Origin: Holophagaceae bacterium
Lineage (GTDB): Bacteria > Acidobacteriota > Holophagae > Holophagales > Holophagaceae
Assembly (NCBI GenBank): GCA_025357545.1
Contig: JANXPB010000119.1
Location: 1-34,695, forward strand
Length of the DNA stretch: 34,695 bases
Direction: 5' to 3'
Shown: positions 15,509 to 26,975 of the stretch, piece by piece
Layout: the number at the start of each line of letters is the position of its first letter
How positions within the stretch are numbered: the stretch's first letter is position 1
Program-made: the position numbers and the translations under genes
The notes under the pieces: generated by a model
Told to the model about the DNA's origin: nothing
The model's database searches: none
The model's input: the letters and a program-made list of their open reading frames with translations, nothing else

Positions 15509-17743
15509 TCAGCGATAGGTGAAAACGAGTGCCTCACCCGCCAGCGTGACTACCGCGGCCCCGCCGCCTTTCAACGGCCCAAAGAGGATGGCGTCGGCCA
15601 GGGGCTTCTTGACCTTCTCTTCCAGGAGGCGGGCCATGGGGCGGGCTCCGAAGGCTGGCTCGTAGCCCTTGTCCGCGAGCCATTGCCGGGCCTCGGGACT
15701 CAACGACAGCCGCACCTTTTTCTCGTCCAGGAGGACCTGGAGCTCCGCCAGGTTCTTATCCACCACCTTGAGAATTTCGATTCGTCCCAGTGGGCTGAAC
15801 GCGACGATGGCGTCCAGGCGGTTGCGGAATTCCGGGCTGAAGGCCTTCTCGATGGCGCCGCGGGCCGATCCGCCGGTGGCATCGCTGAAGCCCACGCGCC
15901 GCTGGCTCAGGTCCTTGGCGCCGGCGTTGGTGGTGAGGATCAGGACCACATGTCGGAAGTCCGCCTGGCGGCCGTGGTTGTCGGTCAAGGTGGCGTGGTC
16001 CATGACCTGCAGCAGGATGGCGAAGAGGTCCGGGTGCGCCTTTTCGATCTCGTCCAGCAGCAGCACGGCGTGGGGGCTCTTCCGCACCACGTCCACCAGC
16101 AGGCCGCCTTCCTCGAAGCCCACATAGCCCGGCGGCGCGCCCACCAGGCGCGAGACCGCATGCTTTTCCATGTATTCGCTCATGTCGAAGCGCAGGAACG
16201 GCACGCCGAGGATAGTCGCCAGCTGCTTGGCCAGCTCGGTCTTGCCCACGCCGGTGGGACCGGAGAAAAGGAAAGAGCCCATGGGCTTTTCGCTGCCCCG
16301 CAAGCCCGAGCGGCTGAGCTTGATGCTGCTGGACACTTTTTCAATGGCCGCGTCCTGGCCAAAAATCACGCCGCGCAACCGGGTCTCGAGATCCGCCAGC
16401 CGGTCGCGGTCGTCGCCGCTGAGGCTCTGGAGCGGCACCCGCGCCATCTTGGCGACGATGGCTTCGATGTCGTCCACACCCAGCATTTTTTTCCGTTTGC
16501 GGGGCGGAAGCAGCTTGTTGGCAGAGCCGGCCTCGTCCAGCACGTCGATGGCCTTGTCTGGCAGATGGGTGTCCCGGATGTGCCGGGAACTTAGGCGTAC
16601 GGCGGCTTCCAGGGCCTCATCGGAATACCGGACGCCATGGTGGTGCTCGAACAATTTCTTCAGGCCCTTCAGGATGTCCAGGGCATCCTGCTCCGTGGGC
16701 TCGCCCACGTCCACTTTCTGAAAGCGCCGCGCGAGGGCGCGGTCCTTGTCGAAGGAGAGTTTCGCGTCCTGGAAGGTGGTGGCGCCGATGCAGCGCAGCT
16801 CCCCGGCCGCCAGGGCGGGTTTCAGCAGGTTGGAAGCATCCAGGCTGCCGCCGCTCACGGAGCCCGCCCCCACGATGGTGTGGATCTCATCGATGAAAAG
16901 GAGCGCGTGCTCCTTGGCCTTGAGGGCCTCGATCACGGCCTTCACCCGCTGCTCGAAGTCGCCTCGGTAGCGGGTCCCGGCCAACAGAGCGCCCATGTCC
17001 AGCGCAAACAGCGAGGAGCCCTTTAGGGCCTCGGGGACCTTGTTGGCGTGGATGCGCAGGGCCAGGCCCTCGGCGATGGCCGTCTTCCCCACGCCCGGCT
17101 CGCCCACCAGCAGGGGATTGTTCTTCCGCCGCCGGCAGAGGATCTGGATGATGCGGTCCAGTTCTTCCACGCGGCCCACCAGTGGGTCGATCTTGCCCGC
17201 GGCCGCATGGGCCACCAGGTCCACGGTATAGGCCTGGAGCGGATCTGGAGCCGGTGCCTCGCCTTCCGTTTCCTCGGGTTCCCCGGGTTGCGCGGTCAAG
17301 GGTGATTCGGACCCGTGGGAGAGGTAGCGCAGCAGCGCGAGCCGCTCCAGCCCATTGGACTTCAGGAAATGTGCGGCGAAGGAATCGGGCTCCTGGAGCA
17401 TGGCCGCCAGGACACTGCCCGCATCCACGACCGGTTGCTCCGAGGCCAGGGCATGGAGGATCGCGCGCTCCATCACCCGTTGGAAACCCGGGGTGGGCGA
17501 GGGTTGCAGGGCCACGCCTTTCGGCAGGTTCTCGATGGTTTTTTGGAAGAAATCCTCTAGCTCGGCCTGCACTTGGATGGCCTTGACACCACAGGCCGCA
17601 AGGGCTTTCTCGATGCTCGGCTCCTTGAGCAACCCTCCCAGCAGATGTTCCACGGTGACGAACTCGTGCCGTCCTCCCCGGGCGGATTCAAAAGCGCGGC
17701 GGATGCCATTCTGCAGGGGCGTGTCAAGGGGCGGCGTGTTCAT
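15509..17743 (-). CDS. clpA: ATP-dependent Clp protease ATP-binding subunit ClpA
   Basis: The 744-residue AAA+ unfoldase has a Clp N-domain (about 1-140) that docks ClpS, and two ATPase modules. Walker A motifs are GEPGVGKT (214-221) and GPTGVGKT (495-502). Walker B motifs are LLFIDE (281-286) and VLLLDE (560-565). RRVGFSDA in the second module corresponds to the hydrophobic-G-F/L loop that docks ClpP. FSPEFRNRLD and the C-terminal GARPM motif are typical of the D2 module. The linker between the ATPases is short, so it is ClpA and not ClpB/ClpC with a middle coiled coil. clpP is not in the window. The start ATG 17743 overlaps the clpS stop (ATGA). Confidence 0.97.
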   Translation of the reverse strand: MNTPPLDTPLQNGIRRAFESARGGRHEFVTVEHLLGGLLKEPSIEKALAACGVKAIQVQAELEDFFQKTIENLPKGVALQPSPTPGFQRVMERAILHALASEQPVVDAGSVLAAMLQEPDSFAAHFLKSNGLERLALLRYLSHGSESPLTAQPGEPEETEGEAPAPDPLQAYTVDLVAHAAAGKIDPLVGRVEELDRIIQILCRRRKNNPLLVGEPGVGKTAIAEGLALRIHANKVPEALKGSSLFALDMGALLAGTRYRGDFEQRVKAVIEALKAKEHALLFIDEIHTIVGAGSVSGGSLDASNLLKPALAAGELRCIGATTFQDAKLSFDKDRALARRFQKVDVGEPTEQDALDILKGLKKLFEHHHGVRYSDEALEAAVRLSSRHIRDTHLPDKAIDVLDEAGSANKLLPPRKRKKMLGVDDIEAIVAKMARVPLQSLSGDDRDRLADLETRLRGVIFGQDAAIEKVSSSIKLSRSGLRGSEKPMGSFLFSGPTGVGKTELAKQLATILGVPFLRFDMSEYMEKHAVSRLVGAPPGYVGFEEGGLLVDVVRKSPHAVLLLDEIEKAHPDLFAILLQVMDHATLTDNHGRQADFRHVVLILTTNAGAKDLSQRRVGFSDATGGSARGAIEKAFSPEFRNRLDAIVAFSPLGRIEILKVVDKNLAELQVLLDEKKVRLSLSPEARQWLADKGYEPAFGARPMARLLEEKVKKPLADAILFGPLKGGGAAVVTLAGEALVFTYR

Positions 17744-18078
17744 GCGCTCACGTTTTCCGGCTCCAGGGTGCAGAGCAGGGGATATTCATGCTGCTCGGCC
17801 AGAGCGCGCGCCTGGGCGGCCTTGGTCTCCGCGATGTCCCGGGTGTAGACCCCGGCGCTTCCGCGGCCCTGGCGGTGCACCGCCAGCATGATGCGGGTGG
17901 CCTCGGTTTCAGGTTTGTGGAAGATGGCGGTGAGCACGAAGACGACAAAATCCTGGGTGGTGTAGTCGTCGTTGTGCAGAACCACCTTCCATAGGGAAGG
18001 CGGCTGCAGCTTGGCCTTGGACCGGGTCTTCGTGGCGAGGCCCGCACCGTCCGCAGGGTTGTGTTTGGGGCTGGGCAT
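17740..18078 (-). CDS. clpS: ATP-dependent Clp protease adaptor ClpS
   Basis: The 112-residue N-recognin binds proteins with N-terminal Leu, Phe, Tyr or Trp and hands them to ClpA. The substrate pocket is intact: N36, D37 and H68 align with N34, D35 and H66 of the E. coli protein (LHNDDYTTQDFVVFVL and MLAVHRQG). The C-terminal ALAEQHEYPLLCTLEPE matches the ClpA-binding face. The flexible N-terminal tail is about 28 residues, long enough for the known inhibitory engagement of the ClpA pore. It is first in a two-gene operon with clpA. Confidence 0.96.
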   Translation of the reverse strand: MPSPKHNPADGAGLATKTRSKAKLQPPSLWKVVLHNDDYTTQDFVVFVLTAIFHKPETEATRIMLAVHRQGRGSAGVYTRDIAETKAAQARALAEQHEYPLLCTLEPENVSA

Positions 18079-18280
18079 CGATGGCTCCGGCCTTCAGTTT
18101 AAGCCCAGCGTCATGCGGCAGGATCATAACTGCTCCACCGGGCACTCCTGGGGCCGTCGGAGAATTGGCGGAAGTGCTTCTCAAGTCAGCATGAAGCTCA
18201 CGTTGCCCGGAGAGGGCACCCTTTCACCGTGCAAGTAAATTTTTGAGAGGACCTTTAGTTCAGCCCTTTCATATCCACTC
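18079..18280. other. clpS upstream region, no gene recognised
   Basis: The region presumably holds the clpS-clpA promoter on the minus strand, but no confident -35/-10 pair is seen. A small hairpin TGCCC-GGAGA-GGGCA lies near 18203-18217. Confidence 0.35.
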
Positions 18281-18294
18281 TTCGCGGTGCCTGC

Positions 18295-18353
18295 GTGGGC
18301 GGGATTGAGCACCAGCACATCGGCCTAACCGATCACAGGACATCGAGTCCTGT
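18295..18353 (+). repeat. tRNA-Leu-associated repeat, copy A
   Basis: This is a 59-bp unit starting GTGGGCGGGATTGAGCACCA, containing GATCACAGGACATCGAGTCCTGT. It matches copy B (18384-18442) along its full length with no gaps and few mismatches; the period is 89 bp. Its CGGG-NNN-GAGCACCA start resembles the 3' end of the adjacent tRNA-Leu, on the opposite strand. It holds its own small hairpin (ACAGGAC/GTCCTGT). Confidence 0.75.
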
Positions 18354-18383
18354 TGTCTCATCACCTTTCGGCCTCGTGCTCAC

Positions 18384-18442
18384 GTTGGCGGGATTGAGCA
18401 CCATCACCCAGGCCTAAGCAATCACAGGACATCTAGTCCTGT
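18384..18442 (+). repeat. tRNA-Leu-associated repeat, copy B
   Basis: This is a 59-bp unit starting GTTGGCGGGATTGAGCACCA, homologous to copy A. The similarity extends weakly upstream (TTCG...GTGC...) so the real unit may be the full 89 bp. It forms the left arm of the long hairpin that reaches the tRNA. Confidence 0.75.
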
Positions 18443-18461
18443 GATTGCCAAGGCCTGGGGA

Positions 18462-18469
<8 letters not shown>
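18396..18469. repeat. Long hairpin (about 32 bp stem) abutting and overlapping the tRNA-Leu 3' end
   Basis: The left arm 18396-18430 and right arm 18436-18469 pair over 32 positions with one single-base bulge, one 2-base mismatch and a 5-base loop (ATCTA). The right arm contains the reverse complement of the tRNA terminus GAGCACCA. Thus the tRNA 3' end plus its downstream flank is present again in inverted orientation. No T-run follows on the minus strand, so this is not a standard intrinsic terminator. Confidence 0.8.
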
Positions 18470-18547
<78 letters not shown>

Positions 18548-18734
18548 TCACCATCAGCTTAGCGGCCGTTGCGCACCCGCCGCCGGTTTTCTGGTGGCTT
18601 GGGAGGCCTCCGAAGCCCTTCCTGGACTCGACCGGTCTGGTGGGTTTTTTCAGATCGGACCAGCGTCCGCACACCTTTGGCGGCTTTGATAGAAGGGGCC
18701 GCGTGGTAGGGTGGAACCCAGTTGTGGAGACTCC

Positions 18735-19061
18735 ATGGGCTTCAAGGTTCTGGTGCTGTTGTTCGGCGGCGCGCTTGCGATGAGCGCGGCGGAGCCGAGG
18801 GACCTCAAGGTCTTCTTCCAGCGCACCTGCGCCGCCTGCCACGGCCCAGATGGATCCGGCCGGGGGTCCAGCGGCCAGAAACTGCCGGGCCGAGCCCTTA
18901 GCGATGCCCGCTGGCAGTCCAAGGAGAAGGACAGCGATCTGGCGAAGTCGATTCTCAAAGGCAAGGGCGGGATGCCCGCCTTCCAGGCCCAGCTCAGCCA
19001 GGCGGAGGTGGAGCAGCTCGTGGCCGAGGTCATCCGCCCATTGGCCGCGAGGAAAAAGTGA
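18735..19061 (+). CDS. Small secreted monoheme c-type cytochrome (first of three)
   Basis: The 108-residue protein has a signal peptide (about 1-18, LVLLFGGALAMSA) and one heme-binding CAACH at 32-36. The distal methionine is in KGKGGMPAF, typical of class I cytochrome c (cytochrome CBB3-type domain). It should carry electrons in the periplasm. I chose ATG 18735 because GGAGA lies just upstream and the signal peptide starts there; a GTG at 18711 is less likely. Its stop overlaps the next start. Confidence 0.9.
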   Translation: MGFKVLVLLFGGALAMSAAEPRDLKVFFQRTCAACHGPDGSGRGSSGQKLPGRALSDARWQSKEKDSDLAKSILKGKGGMPAFQAQLSQAEVEQLVAEVIRPLAARKK

Positions 19062-19438
19062 TCCCCCTGTTGAATTCCCGTCCAGTCGCGCTCCTGCTGG
19101 TCCTGGGGCTGCCGGTCCTGGCTGGCGATGCCCCCGCGAAGAAGGACCTGCGGGTCTTCTTTTCGCATAACTGCGTCGTATGTCACGGGGTGGATGGCAG
19201 CGCGCGAGGGGCCGATGGATCCCGCCTCAAGGGGCAGGATTTCACCGATGCCAGGGACATGAAGGGCCTGAGCGACAGTAAGATGGCCAAGACCATCCGC
19301 AAGGGGCTGTTCTTCGGGAAGCGGATGCCTTCCTTCAAGAGCCAATTAAGCGAGGCCGAAGCCCTGGATTTGGTGCAGCAGGTTTTGCGCAAGGTGGAAA
19401 AAGGCAAGCCGGTCTACTCGGAAACGCCGCTGAAATAA
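19058..19438 (+). CDS. Small secreted monoheme c-type cytochrome (second of three)
   Basis: The 126-residue protein has a signal peptide (about 1-23, ALLLVLGLPVLAGD) and CVVCH at 39-43. The distal ligand is in GKRMPSF. It is a paralogue of the preceding gene: both start the mature chain with D-L-[KR]-V-F-F and share HGxDGSxRG after the heme. The start GTG 19058 overlaps the preceding stop (GTGA). A class I periplasmic electron carrier is expected; the redox partner is unknown. Confidence 0.9.
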   Translation: MIPLLNSRPVALLLVLGLPVLAGDAPAKKDLRVFFSHNCVVCHGVDGSARGADGSRLKGQDFTDARDMKGLSDSKMAKTIRKGLFFGKRMPSFKSQLSEAEALDLVQQVLRKVEKGKPVYSETPLK

Positions 19439-19441
19439 GTC

Positions 19442-19864
19442 ATGCGTGTCGCGGTGGTCGGCCTCCTGCTGGCCCTGCTGGGCGCTTGTGGTCCCAAGGA
19501 GGACCACGCTCCCCCGGTGACGGCGTCGAAGGACCTGCAGCGGTTCTATCTGCGGACCTGCACGGGTTGCCACATGCACGAGGACCATGCCTCGGGCCAG
19601 CGCTACGGGAAGTGGATCCGGGGCGCGCCGACCTTCTACGGGGCGGCCTGGCTGGAGCGGCGCAGCGATGCGGAACTGATGGCCACCATCCGCAGCGGCA
19701 TCCCCGGCACCGTGATGCCCAGCTTCTCCCGGTTGCAGGATGAGGAGTTGAGGCAGCTGGTGCAGGGTATCCTGCGCCCCCTTTCGCACCGGCAGCGGTC
19801 CCAGGACCACAGCATGTTCGCGCCGATCCGCAGCGACTCGGCCTGTTCCGAGCGCTGCCTGTGA
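19442..19864 (+). CDS. Monoheme c-type cytochrome lipoprotein (third of three)
   Basis: The 140-residue protein has a lipoprotein signal with lipobox LLGAC and lipidated C16, so it should be membrane-anchored, unlike its two soluble neighbours. The heme motif is CTGCH at 40-44, followed by MHEDH. The distal methionine is in GTVMPSF. The C-terminus carries two more cysteines (SACSERC) of unknown role. It starts 3 bp after the previous stop and completes a three-gene cytochrome operon. Confidence 0.9.
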   Translation: MRVAVVGLLLALLGACGPKEDHAPPVTASKDLQRFYLRTCTGCHMHEDHASGQRYGKWIRGAPTFYGAAWLERRSDAELMATIRSGIPGTVMPSFSRLQDEELRQLVQGILRPLSHRQRSQDHSMFAPIRSDSACSERCL

Positions 19865-19904
19865 GGGTTCAAGCGCCGCCTATGGGGCCCCGCTAGAATC
19901 AGGG

Positions 19905-23276
<3,372 letters not shown>

Positions 23277-25322
23277 TCAGTCCTTCCAGTGGGTCACTTC
23301 CGACCGGACAAGGTGGCGCAACTCCTGGTCCGCAGCGCCGGCGTAGGCCACGGATTCCGCGGCGGCGGCAAGGCTGCGCAGGGCGGCCTCCCGCTCGGGT
23401 TGCTCCCGGGCCAGCCGCAGCACCCAGGCCCGCAAGGTTTCGCCCGCCAAAGGCGGCACGCGGCGCCGGGTGCGGCGCAGCAAGGGTTTGAGGGGCAGGA
23501 GCCCGGTCGGTTCTGTGCGGCTCAGGCCGAAGCGCTTCCGCCACTTGGAGCGGGTGAGCCAAAGCAGGCCCACGCTGCCTGCGGCGAGGATGGAAAGGCT
23601 CCACCATTTCGGCGGGAAGCCAGCCGCTCCCTTCAGCCCCCCCAGTTTCCAGGAGGCCGGGCGGCCGAGGGCCGAGAGGCGGGCAGTGGCCCAATCAAAA
23701 CCGACGGCTTGGTCCTCGCCGGTGAAGCGCACCACATGTCGGTCCCAGCGGAACCGCACGGCGTCCATCCAGCGCTGCACGGCTCCCATGAACCCCTGGG
23801 TGAGGGCCGTGTTGGGCGGCATCGCCGGAGTGGGATCCGCCACGCGCCAGACCTGGGCCTCGGGATCGTAGTATTCCACCCAGGAATGGGCTTCGTTCTG
23901 GGTCACGAGGAAGTAGCCGCCTTCACTGCTCCAGGGGCCCAGCCGGTAGCCGTTCACCACCCGCGCGAAGACGCCGCGGCTGCGGAGCATCAGGGCCAGG
24001 CTGGTGGCGAAGTATTCGCAGTGCCCGGCCCGGGTGTTCTCGAGAAAATCGGCGATGGGATCCACCGCGCCGCCCGACGGGTTGTCCAGGGTGTAATTGA
24101 AGCGGCGCAGCACAAGGGTCAGGCGCTCCGCCAACTGCCGCGGTGGCACAGGGGCGGGTACCGCCTGGTCCGCGAAGTGCTGGGCCACGGGGCCATCGGA
24201 CCCTGTGTACAGCAGGATGGCCCGCCGCTGGCCGAAAGGCGGCGGTTCGCGGACGAGGAAGGATGCCTTCAGATCCACTCCCCGGCTCAAGCCAAAGACA
24301 TTCAGGTACTGGCGGCCAATTTGGGGATAGAGCCAGCGTATCGCCTCGCCTTCGGCCGATGTGAGGGGGATGCCGCGGGGGCTCTGATAGGTTGGATGGT
24401 CGTTGTAGGGCAGGGCGAGAATAGGTGTGGCGCTCGGTTCCAGGTTGATCTCCAGGGGCGGTTCCAGCCCCGGCCAAATGCCTATGGGCACCATGGCCAA
24501 GGGCGCCCGGGGAGTGAGCGCCAGACGTTCCCATTTCGCGCCGTCGAGCTTCTCCAGGACCACGCCCCGCAGCAGGGCTAGGCGCTCGGCGAGGGCCGGG
24601 ATCTGCTCGGGGCCCGTGCCCTGGGGGGGCTGCAGCCGCATGACGATGTCGGCGTTGCCGCTGATGGGCCCGGCCCGGCCCAGGTCCACGGTATCGCTGA
24701 GCCCCGCGGCACTGCCCATGAAGGAGGAGACCGACCAGGGCAGCGGCCGCAGGCCCAGGGTGATGCGTGGCAGGAAGATGAAAAATCCGCCGGCCATGCA
24801 GAGGCAGGCCAGAGTCCAGCGCAGGCTCCGGGCATAGGGCGGTGCCGGCGTCGGCCCGCGCCGCAGCAACGCCGAGGGCTCCCAGGCCTGCTGCAGCAGC
24901 ACGATGGAAGCCCCCGCCACCCAGGCCAGCGCCCAGCCCATGAAAGCCAGATCCGCGGTGCTCACGGCGGTGGTCAGGAACAGCAGGAAGCCCATCAGCA
25001 GCAGCTGCCGCCGCTGGGCCATTTCACGGGGGAGCGCCAGGCGCAGGCCCATGAGCATGAAGAGCATGTGCACGATGATGGCGAGCAGACCGGCGGATTG
25101 TTTCCGCAGGATGGGGACTTCCACGACGAGGATGAGGATCAGCAGGGCCTGGAGCCAGCGCCGCCAGCGGCCCAGGTCCAGCCGCGCGGCTTCGGTGCCG
25201 GCGGCCACCACCAGGGGGACCGCCATCCAGGCGATTTCCCATGGCTCGTAGATGCCCGTCGTCGCCACCGCGCCGTAGGCGAGCCAGGCGGGCAGATGAT
25301 CGGTCCAGCGGGCGAATTTCAT
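23277..25322 (-). CDS. TgpA-like transglutaminase-domain membrane protein
   Basis: Taking ATG 25322 (MKFARWTD) gives 681 residues; the upstream in-frame extension reads as low-complexity and lacks a ribosome-binding site. Residues 1-190 hold about five or six membrane helices. A periplasmic region follows and contains a transglutaminase core with the catalytic triad C435 (AGHCEYFATSL), H479 (NEAHSWVEYY) and D496 (VADPTP). One more helix lies near 560-580, with a basic cytoplasmic tail. This is the DUF3488/transglutaminase/DUF4129 architecture of TgpA. The natural substrate is not established. It lies 64 bp after the solute-binding gene and its stop abuts that of the helicase. Confidence 0.88.
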   Translation of the reverse strand: MKFARWTDHLPAWLAYGAVATTGIYEPWEIAWMAVPLVVAAGTEAARLDLGRWRRWLQALLILILVVEVPILRKQSAGLLAIIVHMLFMLMGLRLALPREMAQRRQLLLMGFLLFLTTAVSTADLAFMGWALAWVAGASIVLLQQAWEPSALLRRGPTPAPPYARSLRWTLACLCMAGGFFIFLPRITLGLRPLPWSVSSFMGSAAGLSDTVDLGRAGPISGNADIVMRLQPPQGTGPEQIPALAERLALLRGVVLEKLDGAKWERLALTPRAPLAMVPIGIWPGLEPPLEINLEPSATPILALPYNDHPTYQSPRGIPLTSAEGEAIRWLYPQIGRQYLNVFGLSRGVDLKASFLVREPPPFGQRRAILLYTGSDGPVAQHFADQAVPAPVPPRQLAERLTLVLRRFNYTLDNPSGGAVDPIADFLENTRAGHCEYFATSLALMLRSRGVFARVVNGYRLGPWSSEGGYFLVTQNEAHSWVEYYDPEAQVWRVADPTPAMPPNTALTQGFMGAVQRWMDAVRFRWDRHVVRFTGEDQAVGFDWATARLSALGRPASWKLGGLKGAAGFPPKWWSLSILAAGSVGLLWLTRSKWRKRFGLSRTEPTGLLPLKPLLRRTRRRVPPLAGETLRAWVLRLAREQPEREAALRSLAAAAESVAYAGAADQELRHLVRSEVTHWKD

Positions 25323-25386
25323 CACAAGCCATAAGATACGCCCACTTGTGGCGAGGTTCCTCCTGGGCCGTGACGGGCTTTGGCGG

Positions 25387-26973
25387 CTACCGCTCCCACA
25401 CCCCCTGGAATTCACCTACGGCGTTGAGTTGCAGGTCGAGGCCCGGCCGGGCGGCCACCACCTGGTCCGGCCACCAGAGAAAGGCGTAGGGCGCCAGGTC
25501 CACAAGGCGGATCTGCACCTGGCGCGAAAGGGCTGCGCGCTGGGCCTGGTCCGGTGCCGTACGGGCCGCTTCCAGCAGGCGGTCCACCTCCCGATCCGAA
25601 AACCGCCCACGGTTGAACCCCAGCGGCGGCACCAGGCGCGAATGAAACGTGCGGTAGAGCATGTCGGGATCCGCCAAGCCCGTCCACCGCAGCGAGGCCA
25701 CGTCGAAATGGCCCGCCATCACGTCGGTCAGCAAGGTGCCGAATTCCCGGGTGAGGATCTGCAACTCGACACCGAGGCGGGACCATTGGGCTTGCAGGGC
25801 CAGGGCCTTCATGCGCGAGGTGAGCTCCGGCGTGGCGTGCAGGCGGAGAATGAATCGGAGTCCCTTCGCATTCCGCCGGAAACCCGCCGCATCCAGCAGG
25901 GCTTCAGCCTTTTGAATCCGGTCGGCCGCTAGCGCCGGGAAGTCCAGGTCCGGCCGCGCGTCGCAGCCGAAGGGAAGCTCCGGCGGGAAGAAGCCCCAGG
26001 CCTCCCGCGCCAGGCCGCCCATGAGCCCCTGGAGCAACGCGGGGCGATCCAGCGCCAATGAGAGGGCGCGGCGCACGCGGGAATCCTGCAGGATCGGATG
26101 GACGCAGTTGAAGGCGATGTAATCCAGGTTCGACCCGGGCCGCCGCTGCACTTCGAAGCCCTTGGGGCCCCTAAGCAGGTCCGGGGGCAGATTGTTGGGA
26201 CAGGCGTCCACACTGCCGTGGCGCAGGGCCAGGAGCCGGGAGGTGGCATCGGGCAGCCAGCGGATGTCCAGGTCCAGGGGGCGGCCGGCATGGCGCGCGA
26301 AATCCGGGTGCTCCGGGCGGGCGTCCAGCCGGATGCGCTGCTCGGGCACGAATTCCCGGAGCACGTAGGGCCCTGTACCCGCGCCGCCGGCGCCCTTGCG
26401 GGTGATGCCCAGAATGCCGCGCACCAGGTTCGCCGGAAAACCTGGATCGGGGGCCTTCAAACGGATGAGCAAGCGCTCGGAGTTGCCCACCGGCTCCACC
26501 CGCAGCTCGGCGATCTCATCCTTGAAGGGCCCGGATTTGGGGCTGCCAAGGGCCGGATCCAGCAGGGCCTGGATGCTCTGCAGGGCATCCTGCGCTCCCA
26601 AGGGCCGTCCATCCGCAAAGACCGGCCGGGCTCGGTTTTCGGGCCCACCGGCGAACTCGAATTCCAGCTCGATGTAGGGCTCTGTCCAGGTCCAGCTCGT
26701 GCAGGCATCCGGCAGCAGCTCCAGATCGGGACCGCGTTTCAGCAGCGACTGATGCGTGAGGGCCAGCAGCCGCTGGCTGGCCTGGTCCTGCCCCTGGCGC
26801 GGGTCCAACGTGAGGGGAAAATTCTCCCAGGCGAGGACTGCGGCGCTGGGAGTTCCATGGGAGCCTTGGTGGGAGCCGGCCCGGTCGCAGGCCAGCAGCC
26901 CCCACAGCAAGGCGAGGGCGCTCACGGGCCCGAGCGGAGAGCGCAGAAGGCGGCTCAGCGAAGGAAGGGCCAT
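25387..26973 (-). CDS. Family 5 solute-binding lipoprotein (oligopeptide-type)
   Basis: The 528-residue protein has a lipobox LLACD (about 25-30), so it is a lipoprotein. The remaining sequence fits the SBP_bac_5 fold of OppA/DppA/MppA proteins: a GTGPYVLREF motif, followed by SRVRRALSLALDR and the C-terminal lobe. It should bind peptides or similar solutes and deliver them to an ABC importer. No permease or ATPase gene is nearby, so it must share a transporter encoded elsewhere or act alone. It starts 2 bp after the anmK stop. The pairing with anmK suggests murein peptide uptake as one option; that is inference. Confidence 0.88.
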   Translation of the reverse strand: MALPSLSRLLRSPLGPVSALALLWGLLACDRAGSHQGSHGTPSAAVLAWENFPLTLDPRQGQDQASQRLLALTHQSLLKRGPDLELLPDACTSWTWTEPYIELEFEFAGGPENRARPVFADGRPLGAQDALQSIQALLDPALGSPKSGPFKDEIAELRVEPVGNSERLLIRLKAPDPGFPANLVRGILGITRKGAGGAGTGPYVLREFVPEQRIRLDARPEHPDFARHAGRPLDLDIRWLPDATSRLLALRHGSVDACPNNLPPDLLRGPKGFEVQRRPGSNLDYIAFNCVHPILQDSRVRRALSLALDRPALLQGLMGGLAREAWGFFPPELPFGCDARPDLDFPALAADRIQKAEALLDAAGFRRNAKGLRFILRLHATPELTSRMKALALQAQWSRLGVELQILTREFGTLLTDVMAGHFDVASLRWTGLADPDMLYRTFHSRLVPPLGFNRGRFSDREVDRLLEAARTAPDQAQRAALSRQVQIRLVDLAPYAFLWWPDQVVAARPGLDLQLNAVGEFQGVWER

Positions 26974-26975
26974 GC

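Noticed and set aside
18295-18442. CRISPR-like array
   Set aside because: Only two units with an 89-bp period; the repeats are long and imperfect, contain a tRNA-end sequence, and no cas gene is near.
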